Of a stretch of 11,500 nt of DNA, positions 6,740 to 11,500 are shown in pieces. Under the pieces are notes generated by a model. That model did not search any database. It saw only the letters and a program-made list of their open reading frames with translations, and had not been told where the DNA came from. The DNA comes from Acidobacteriota bacterium (lineage in GTDB: Bacteria > Acidobacteriota > Terriglobia > Acidiferrales > UBA7541). The stretch lies in assembly GCA_003224135.1 (NCBI GenBank), contig QHYO01000010.1:2035-13534 (forward strand). The letters run 5' to 3'. Each line of letters starts with the position of its first letter. Position 1 is the stretch's first letter. Position numbers and translations under genes: made by a program.

Positions 6740-7345
6740 TTATTTTGCGGGGAGCGAAGCGAAATACTGCGCCAGGCTGCCAGTCAGCTGCGCGATTCCC
6801 GTATTCACATTTTTTTGCAGCGCCTCCACGACTGCGCTGACCGATTTTTTTTCGACCGGCTCATCGTGAGAATAACTATCCGTCCACACAACGGTGCCGG
6901 CCTTCTGATCGAATAGTTCAAGTTGAACATTGAAGCGCGCTTTGATCCCGGCGGGATCATCCCTTTCGTTCAGCGAAGTGAGATGGCCGCGCAGCAGATA
7001 GTCACCGCGCGCGGTGCTGGAAATGCGCTGCACAGACTTGTACTGCCCGGAGCGACGCAGGTGCTCGACCAAAAGCTGTTCAATCATTTCGGTGGGTGGC
7101 TCGGTCCAGCGATGGTATTCGTCGACGCCCATTTCAACGTCGGTCATACCGTAGACAACGCGGTCGTCGCGTAAGATGCGCGGCGCACTCAAGCGGCCTA
7201 CCAGAATCGTGACCGGCAGGCGCGAAGCGTTGGCCTGAGGCGAAACAGGGGCCGCGGTGAGAAAATAGTAACGAGGCGCCCTCGCGGTGGTGCAGCCTGC
7301 GGCGATAACGACGAAGAAGATCAGGCAAAAGGCAAGACGTTTCAT
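6740..7345 (-). CDS. ABC-transport auxiliary lipoprotein (PqiC/DUF330 type)
   Basis: A 201-residue predicted lipoprotein. It begins MKRLAFCLIFFVVIAAGC with a lipobox-like AAGC, so Cys18 would be lipidated. The mature part fits the ABC_trans_aux family (PqiC and relatives): YYFLTAAP, then a VTILVGRLSAPRILRDDRVVYG stretch, then RWTEPPTEMIEQLLVEHL. In known systems such lipoproteins sit at the outer membrane and partner MCE proteins in lipid transport. I chose the ATG at 7343-7345 because GAGGGG lies 7 bases upstream and the signal peptide starts there. An in-frame TTG five codons earlier overlaps the stop of the MlaD gene and is less likely. The spacing to the MlaD stop is 11 bases, so the two are co-transcribed. 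This is the last gene of the cluster. No clear terminator follows in the 46 bases before the MscS stop. Confidence 0.88.
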   Translation of the reverse strand: MKRLAFCLIFFVVIAAGCTTARAPRYYFLTAAPVSPQANASRLPVTILVGRLSAPRILRDDRVVYGMTDVEMGVDEYHRWTEPPTEMIEQLLVEHLRRSGQYKSVQRISSTARGDYLLRGHLTSLNERDDPAGIKARFNVQLELFDQKAGTVVWTDSYSHDEPVEKKSVSAVVEALQKNVNTGIAQLTGSLAQYFASLPAK

Positions 7346-7356
7346 TCCGTTTCCCC

Positions 7357-8343
7357 TCAATCCGGCTTCGGAACTTTTCCAGGCTCATGCGCAGGCGGCA
7401 TTGAGGAGCGCAAGAGCGTGTAAGGGCGCTGCTTTAAGGTTTCCGTGAACTGGCGCAGGTTCTGCGAGGCTTGCCGGAAGTTGCTCAGGATGTCGTCAAT
7501 GTTTTCACCGTTCGCGTTCAGCGTGCGGTCCAGCTGATCGGTGACATTGTTTGCAGTTTCGAGAACGCGGCGAAGGTCGGCAACAGATTGCCGCAAGTCA
7601 GTACGATTTTCCGCGATTGTTCCTTCCAAAGTGTTGATGGTCTGTCTTGCGTCGGCGTTCGTTTTCTTCAAGTCTTCAAGCAATGGTGCCATCCTGGCGC
7701 TCGCATCGTCCAGGTGCGTGATGGTTGAATGAAGCGGTTGGCGATTTTCTTCAAGCACGCCGCGGACATTGCCGATGCTGGCACTCAAATTGGCGCGGTT
7801 CTTGTCATTCAGAACGTCGTTTACGCGAGCGACGGTGACTTGAAGTTCGATAACGCGATCATTGAGATTGCCCAACAGGATTTTTGCTTGCGGACCAAGC
7901 TCGGCAATTTCCGCTTCCAATTCGCCGAAGCCCACATATTCATTCGATTTCAGGGTAGAGCCTGCCGGCGCGCGTGGTGCGGCGTTCGTTCCCGGAACAA
8001 TTCCCAGAAAATTGTCGCTGAGCGGGCTGTTGCTGGTGATGGTGGCGGTGCTATCCGTTTTCACGGGAACGTCTGGCTTGACGCGAAAAATGATCTCCAT
8101 GCGTGTGGTGTCGTGCGCGTCGGTGCGGACGTCCTGGATGCGCCCTACGGGAGGTCCACCCGCGTAGCGAACTTCAGCGCCGGGGCGCAATCCACCGGCA
8201 TTCTTGAAGAATGCGCGGTACGGCACATCGCCACGATTGAAAAATCCCGTCAGTGAGAAGATAGTCGCGATCAAAAGCCCTGCGGCAATGATTACGAAAG
8301 TTCCCACAATGGCTTCCTGGCGGCGCGTGGAGGCGGAGTTCAT
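7357..8343 (-). CDS. MlaD-type MCE-domain lipid-binding protein
   Basis: A 328-residue membrane-anchored periplasmic protein of the MlaD/MCE family, the substrate-binding or tunnel-forming part of a lipid ABC transporter. One N-terminal membrane helix (about 12-33) is followed by a single MCE domain (about 38-118): VPYRAFFKNAGGLRPGAEVRYAG, then VGRIQDV, then VKTDSTATITSNSPLSDNFLGIVPG. Residues 140-300 form a long helical, coiled-coil-like tail with repeated Asn/Leu/Asp heptads (NDRVIELQVTVARVNDVL, LEGTIAENRTDLRQSVADLR). E. coli MlaD has about 180 residues and lacks such a tail, so this one is closer to longer MCE proteins that bridge the periplasm by helices. The 169-base gap to the ATPase gene, with its own candidate promoter and a hairpin, is unusual. 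The ATG is preceded only by a distant AGG, so translation may be weak or controlled. Confidence 0.93.
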   Translation of the reverse strand: MNSASTRRQEAIVGTFVIIAAGLLIATIFSLTGFFNRGDVPYRAFFKNAGGLRPGAEVRYAGGPPVGRIQDVRTDAHDTTRMEIIFRVKPDVPVKTDSTATITSNSPLSDNFLGIVPGTNAAPRAPAGSTLKSNEYVGFGELEAEIAELGPQAKILLGNLNDRVIELQVTVARVNDVLNDKNRANLSASIGNVRGVLEENRQPLHSTITHLDDASARMAPLLEDLKKTNADARQTINTLEGTIAENRTDLRQSVADLRRVLETANNVTDQLDRTLNANGENIDDILSNFRQASQNLRQFTETLKQRPYTLLRSSMPPAHEPGKVPKPD

Positions 8344-8364
8344 CGGTCTGTCGACCTGCTTATC

Positions 8365-8390
8365 TCAGGGCTCGCAAGTACAAGCCCTGA
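8365..8390 (-). promoter_or_regulatory. 8-bp hairpin in the leader of the MlaD gene
   Basis: TCAGGGCT (8365-8372) and AGCCCTGA (8383-8390) are perfect inverted repeats around a 10-base loop, 21 bases before the MlaD start codon. No T-run follows on either strand, so it is not a standard terminator. It lies downstream of the candidate promoter at 8440-8448, so it would be in the 5' leader and could affect translation or RNA stability. It could also be an operator. Its function is not shown. Confidence 0.5.
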
Positions 8391-8439
8391 AACCCTGCTC
8401 ATCGCGATTCCTGTCACGACTCGCGCGGAAAGATTGGGG

Positions 8440-8448
8440 AGTATAACA
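8440..8448 (-). promoter_or_regulatory. Extended -10 promoter for the MlaD and lipoprotein genes
   Basis: Read on the - strand this is TGTTATACT: TATACT (8440-8445) preceded by the TGn extension. Only weak -35 matches (GAAATT or TGAAAT) lie upstream, as is common for extended -10 promoters. Transcription would start near 8433, giving a leader of about 90 bases that includes the hairpin at 8365-8390. It sits inside the 169-base gap after the ATPase gene. Confidence 0.5.
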
Positions 8449-8512
8449 CGATGGGTAAACGGAATTTCACTTGCGCGAGATGCGCCTCGGGAGGTTGAAA
8501 CAGAAATGCGAT

Positions 8513-9370
8513 TCATTGGCGAGGCCTCGGTACTTCGCCGGTCAGCATCTGCAAATAGTCGATCTCCTGGCTGAGTTCCGGCTCCGCTACACGATCCAGG
8601 AATTGGCGGACGCGCGGCTGCGAACTGGCCTGAAGTTCGGTCGGCGTGCCGTTGGCGACGATCTTCCCTTTGTCGAGCAGAACCATGCGGTCGGCAATCA
8701 GGAAAGCGCTGGCAAGTTCGTGTGTTACGACGATGATGGTGATGCCGAACGCTTCCTTTAATTTGAGCAAGAGCTGATCGATTCCGGCGGCGATGATGGG
8801 ATCGAGGCCAGCGGATGGCTCGTCGAAGAAAAGAATCTCCGGGTCCATGGCCATCGCGCGGGCCACGGCGGCACGTTTCTTCATTCCGCCGCTGAGCTGC
8901 GCCGGCATGTAGTCTTCGTAGCCGCTGAGACCGACTTCATTCAATTTCAGTCGCACCATGATTTCGATGGTTGCGGGATCGAGCTGAGTGTGTTCGTGCA
9001 GCGGCAGAGCGACATTTTCGCCGACGGTCATGGAGCCGAATAGCGCGCCACTCTGAAACGAGATGCCGATGTGCTGTCGCAGCTCGCGCCACTCTTCCGC
9101 CGAAAGCTTTTGAAGATTTTTTCCGCGAACGATGATTTCGCCGCTGGTTGGCGCTTCGAGACCGACGAGTGTGCGCAACAGAGTGCTTTTGCCGGAACCG
9201 GAACCGCCCAGGATTACGACGGTTTCGCCCGCGGGAACGTCGAAAGTAATGCCATGAAGAATTTCTCGTTCGCCGTAGGCTACGTGGAGATTGCGAATGG
9301 AGATCGCAGGTTCTTGCCTCGCATTCAGCGGGATTTTATTGGGCGTTGAGTCGTTCGGCATCGCAGTCAT
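8513..9370 (-). CDS. MlaF-type ABC transporter ATPase
   Basis: A 285-residue ATP-binding subunit that powers lipid transport on the cytoplasmic face of the inner membrane. All ABC motifs are present: Walker A GGSGSGKST (55-63), Q-loop Gln106 (ISFQSGALFGSMTVGENVA, the typical MlaF form), signature LSGGMKKRAAVARA (159-172), Walker B ILFFDEP (179-185), D-loop SAGLDP and the switch His217 (VTHEL). The first 20 or so residues are a variable lead-in. The C-terminal 40 residues past the fold are like those of MlaF proteins. The start ATG overlaps the stop of the permease gene (ATGA), so translation is probably coupled; no ribosome binding site is visible. An alternative ATG lies three codons inside. 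It pairs with the MlaE-type permease and the MlaD-type protein next to it. The family is secure, and lipid as cargo follows from the family. Confidence 0.95.
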   Translation of the reverse strand: MTAMPNDSTPNKIPLNARQEPAISIRNLHVAYGEREILHGITFDVPAGETVVILGGSGSGKSTLLRTLVGLEAPTSGEIIVRGKNLQKLSAEEWRELRQHIGISFQSGALFGSMTVGENVALPLHEHTQLDPATIEIMVRLKLNEVGLSGYEDYMPAQLSGGMKKRAAVARAMAMDPEILFFDEPSAGLDPIIAAGIDQLLLKLKEAFGITIIVVTHELASAFLIADRMVLLDKGKIVANGTPTELQASSQPRVRQFLDRVAEPELSQEIDYLQMLTGEVPRPRQ

Positions 9371-10164
9371 GGTTTCGCGTTGAGATAGAACAGCGCAGTG
9401 AATACCAGATCGACCATCACAACGAGAAAAATCGATTTCACAACCGCGGAGGTTGTGGAGCGGCCAACTTCTTCGGCGCCGAGGCCGGTGCGAAGGCCCT
9501 CCTGGCAGCCAACAGTGGTAATCACGATTCCAAACATCAAGCTCTTGACGAGACCGGTGACCACGTCGCGAAGCACGAGCGCATCGAGCGTAGCGATGAT
9601 GTAGGTCTTGAGCGTAAATCCGGCGGCAATGATTCCAAATACCGAGCCGCCGAGAACGCCCATAAAATCAGCCCAGATGGCGAGGCAGGGCATCATCAAG
9701 AGCATGGCAAAAAGTTTTGGCGCAACGAGAAAACGGATGGGGTCGAGCGCCATCGTTTCCATTGCGTCGATCTCCTCGTTGACCTTCATGGTGCCGAGTT
9801 CGGCGGCAAAGGAAGAGCCGGAGCGTCCGATGACGAGGATGGCGGTCATGAGCGGACCGAGTTCGCGCGAGACGGAGATGGCCACGGCGCTAGCGACGAA
9901 CTGCAGCGCTCCGAACTTTCTTAGTTCATAAGCCGCCTGCAATGCCAGGATTGTGCCGATGAAAAACGCGATGAGCGAGAGGATCGGCAGAGCACCGATG
10001 CCTACGGCCATCGCTTGGTGGACAGCGCGACCATACGCGAGACGGCGGCGCGAGAACATATCCGTAAACAAAGCGCGTGTCGCGTACGCGCTCAAGCGCG
10101 CCAGGCCGCCGATGTAGGCAATCCCGTCGATGGTGGCTGCGCCGATCGTTTGCGGAGAGAGCAT
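9367..10164 (-). CDS. MlaE-type ABC transporter permease
   Basis: A 265-residue polytopic inner-membrane protein of the MlaE/YrbE family, the permease of MCE lipid transporters. Hydrophobic segments lie near 50-75, 88-115, 145-185 and 235-260. The family signature is complete in 101-140: RELGPLMTAILVIGRSGSSF, then AAELGTMKVNEEIDAMETM, then DPIRFLVAPK. The length matches the family (about 260). An N-terminal amphipathic stretch precedes the first membrane helix, as in MlaE structures. The gene follows the STAS gene by 37 bases and overlaps the ATPase gene by 4 bases, so STAS-permease-ATPase form one transcription unit. No Shine-Dalgarno sequence is visible before the ATG (AAAACTAACAA), so translation may depend on the upstream gene or on a leaderless-like mode. 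Confidence 0.95.
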   Translation of the reverse strand: MLSPQTIGAATIDGIAYIGGLARLSAYATRALFTDMFSRRRLAYGRAVHQAMAVGIGALPILSLIAFFIGTILALQAAYELRKFGALQFVASAVAISVSRELGPLMTAILVIGRSGSSFAAELGTMKVNEEIDAMETMALDPIRFLVAPKLFAMLLMMPCLAIWADFMGVLGGSVFGIIAAGFTLKTYIIATLDALVLRDVVTGLVKSLMFGIVITTVGCQEGLRTGLGAEEVGRSTTSAVVKSIFLVVMVDLVFTALFYLNAKP

Positions 10165-10201
10165 TTGTTAGTTTTGCTGAAAACAGAAAATCCGAAACCG
10201 G

Positions 10202-10600
10202 TTATACATCTCCGCCATTGGAAGTGGCGGAGCCGTAAGGTGGTGGTGCCGGAGCTTCAAGAGCTTCCTGCTCGGTCTGGTGCACTTCGAAAACCCGGAG
10301 CAAATGTGTGAGTTCAAGAACGTTTCTCGCGGACCTCGAGAGACCGAAGAGCGCGAAACGCGCGTTAACGTCGCGCGAAGCTTTTAGCCCCTCGACAAGG
10401 GATGCCACTCCGGAGCTGTCGATATAAGGCACAGCCAGCATGTTCAGCACAAGGTGCTGAACACCCTTTTCCCGCAATTGGCTGAGAAGGGCTTTGCGAA
10501 TCTCAGGAGAGTTAAAGAGCGTGATGTCCCCAGAAAGGTCGAGGATTGTGATTTCGCCAAGCTGGCGCGCTGAGATTTTCAATGACGGTCGTGGTTGCAT
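10202..10600 (-). CDS. STAS-domain protein, possible MlaB equivalent or anti-sigma antagonist
   Basis: A 132-residue cytosolic protein with one STAS domain (about 7-108): ITILDLSGDITLFNSPEIRK, then KGVQHLVLNMLAVPYIDSSGVASLV, then FALFGLSRSARNVLELTHLLRVFEV. The DSSG loop (61-64) holds the Ser that is phosphorylated in SpoIIAA/RsbV anti-sigma antagonists. In Mla transporters a STAS protein, MlaB, binds the ATPase MlaF, so a gene directly before the permease may fill that role. MlaB usually lacks a phosphorylation role, so the intact DSSG leaves both options open. The tail is Pro/Ala/Gly-rich. The start at 10598-10600 fits the domain. Another ATG lies three codons upstream, and the frame stays open to 10810, but that extension has no STAS features. 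The ribosome binding site is weak. The last codons form an 8-bp hairpin. Confidence 0.87.
   Translation of the reverse strand: MQPRPSLKISARQLGEITILDLSGDITLFNSPEIRKALLSQLREKGVQHLVLNMLAVPYIDSSGVASLVEGLKASRDVNARFALFGLSRSARNVLELTHLLRVFEVHQTEQEALEAPAPPPYGSATSNGGDV
10210..10232 (-). repeat. 8-bp GC-rich hairpin at the end of the STAS gene
   Basis: CTCCGCCA (10210-10217) and TGGCGGAG (10225-10232) are perfect inverted repeats around a 7-base loop, within the last ten codons of the STAS gene and a few bases before its TAA. No T-run follows directly on the - strand; T-rich sequence starts about 15 bases later. It might tune read-through into the permease gene or protect RNA. It is also compatible with codon constraint. 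Confidence 0.5.
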
Positions 10601-10751
10601 TAGGCCCATGTTGTGCCAGAGTTTGCGGCCGGATGCAATGGCTTTCGGTTCGCGGTGGGCTTTGTATGCAAAGTGACAAGAAATCAAGTTTGTGATCAAC
10701 GTCATCGCACCTTGCGGTATAGATTCATGGGCGAGGCGAAGTGATGCAGTG
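10601..10751. other. Gap between the DUF2961 and STAS genes, no clear promoter
   Basis: This 151-base gap should hold the promoter of the STAS-Mla cluster. On the - strand it has loose -35-like boxes (TTGATC, TTGATT, TTGTCA between about 10672 and 10700) and CATACA near 10667, but no pair has both good hexamers and a 16-18-base spacer. Nothing else is recognisable. Confidence 0.3.
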
Positions 10752-11500
10752 TTATTTCGGCGGGCTGCCGGGCCCGCCGGTGGCGCGGACTTGCGGAAGC
10801 CGCTCTGCAACGGCTGGAAGTGCCGGAAACGGCGAATGTGGCTCCGTCTGGTACCAATATGCGACCGAATAAAAATTGTCGGAGCGGTGATTTGCGTGAC
10901 CGTGCTCGATGGTGGCTTTCAACGATTTCGTAAACGGGATCGGCGAATCGAGATGGAAACGGTACACGGAAGTGCGGCTTCCGGCCTTCTCATCGCCTTT
11001 CACGGGAGCTCCGTAGAGGCCGTACGCGAATGAGTGCGTGCCAAAGCCCCAAGCGCCGAGGAAATAATCTTCCGAGCCGGTGCCGTTGATGGATGGCCGC
11101 GCCTTGCCGTCGGTTGAGGACCCACGCTCGTTGGCGTCGACGAAGAACATGTCGTCGCCTTCGCCCCACCAGCCGTCCTGATTTTGCAGGATGGACATGG
11201 TAACTCCCGCAAATTGTCCGCGGCCGCGAGCTTCCATCCAGACGTAATTGTCTTCACCAGTCAGATTTGGACGATCGTTCACTTTTGGGTCGCCGTTTTC
11301 CTTCCAGTCGTTGGTCCAACCTTTTGCAGGAGCGGCTTGACGATACTGTGCGTGAAAGTAAAGAGTTTGAGCGGCCAGCGGTTTGGCGCAGGCGCGGTAG
11401 TCAATATTGAAGTAGAACGAATCCACTTTCTGCGAGCCCTCGTTGGTAACGGTGACGCGTGCGTGTTTTTGGAATGGCATCACGAAGAATGAATTGAGGG
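10752..11500 (-). CDS. DUF2961 (GH172-type) protein, C-terminal part
   Basis: The frame is open at the right edge (SLNSFFVMPFQKHARVTV), so the N-terminus and start lie outside the window; about 249 residues are visible. The hallmarks of DUF2961 are clear: FNIDYR, the GWWGEGDDMFFVD segment and INGTGSEDYFLGAWGFG. The family is a double jelly-roll fold and includes GH172 alpha-D-fructofuranosidases and alpha-D-arabinofuranosidases. As I recall, two Glu serve catalysis, and they correspond to the Glu of GEGDD (near 11162) and of GSEDY (near 11072). The loop between them is longer here than in the usual DGEKTPS-type version. Whether the protein is secreted cannot be seen. A GC-rich hairpin overlaps the last codons and the stop. 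It runs in the same direction as the STAS gene, 151 bases apart, with no functional link seen. The exact sugar substrate is unknown. Confidence 0.9.
   Translation of the reverse strand, partial: LNSFFVMPFQKHARVTVTNEGSQKVDSFYFNIDYRACAKPLAAQTLYFHAQYRQAAPAKGWTNDWKENGDPKVNDRPNLTGEDNYVWMEARGRGQFAGVTMSILQNQDGWWGEGDDMFFVDANERGSSTDGKARPSINGTGSEDYFLGAWGFGTHSFAYGLYGAPVKGDEKAGSRTSVYRFHLDSPIPFTKSLKATIEHGHANHRSDNFYSVAYWYQTEPHSPFPALPAVAERLPQVRATGGPGSPPK
10758..10779 (-). repeat. 8-bp GC-rich hairpin at the end of the DUF2961 gene
   Basis: CGGCGGGC (10758-10765) and GCCCGCCG (10772-10779) are perfect inverted repeats around a 6-base loop, ending 3 bases before the TAA. The stem is all G and C, so it should be stable. 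No T-run follows on the - strand. It may slow or end transcription without a T-run, or protect the 3' end. It could reflect only Gly/Pro codons (GGPGSPP). Confidence 0.5.

Noticed and set aside
7346..7360. Earlier TTG start for the lipoprotein
   Set aside because: The ATG at 7345 has a strong GAGGGG site and begins a clean lipoprotein signal peptide; the TTG overlaps the MlaD stop.
10601..10810. 70-residue N-terminal extension of the STAS protein, overlapping the DUF2961 gene end
   Set aside because: The extension has no STAS features, would overlap the upstream gene, and the domain begins just after the internal ATG at 10600.

Overview
The window looks like chromosomal DNA of a GC-rich, Gram-negative, free-living bacterium, most likely an acidobacterium. 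This is a judgement from the style of the proteins (a primary sigma factor with a large insert, a STAS-led Mla-type lipid transporter, a DUF2961/GH172 enzyme); no marker gene settles the phylum. No rRNA, tRNA, insertion sequence, integrase or CRISPR array was seen.

Left part (1-3784, + strand): the 3' part of dnaG (primase; its zinc-binding N-terminus lies outside the window), a 420-base gap, then rpoD (primary sigma factor). The gap holds a possible structured RNA or long rpoD leader and weak promoter candidates. rpoD is closed by a strong intrinsic terminator.

Middle (3777-4723, - strand): a compact, more AT-rich cassette of three small genes. They are a VOC/glyoxalase-fold protein, a HicB-like antitoxin-type protein of only 57 residues (apparently cut by an amber codon, with recognisable HicB-like sequence continuing in frame after it), and a 118-residue protein resembling the short proteins usually labelled 'ADP-ribosylation/crystallin J1'. 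No HicA partner is present. This is the most unusual part of the window and could be a toxin-antitoxin-like or otherwise undescribed module.

A divergent + strand gene (4813-6693) encodes a large MscS-family channel with a long coiled-coil-rich N-terminal region. Tail-to-tail with it, on the - strand (10600 down to 6740), is an ABC lipid-transport cluster: STAS protein, MlaE-type permease, MlaF-type ATPase, MlaD-type MCE protein and a PqiC-type lipoprotein. The parts suggest phospholipid or other lipid movement between inner and outer membrane. A probable internal extended -10 promoter and an 8-bp hairpin sit before the MlaD gene, so the last two genes may also be expressed on their own.

The right edge (10752-11500, - strand) holds the C-terminal part of a DUF2961 (GH172-type) protein whose start lies outside the window. 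It is transcribed toward the STAS gene but is functionally unrelated as far as can be seen.
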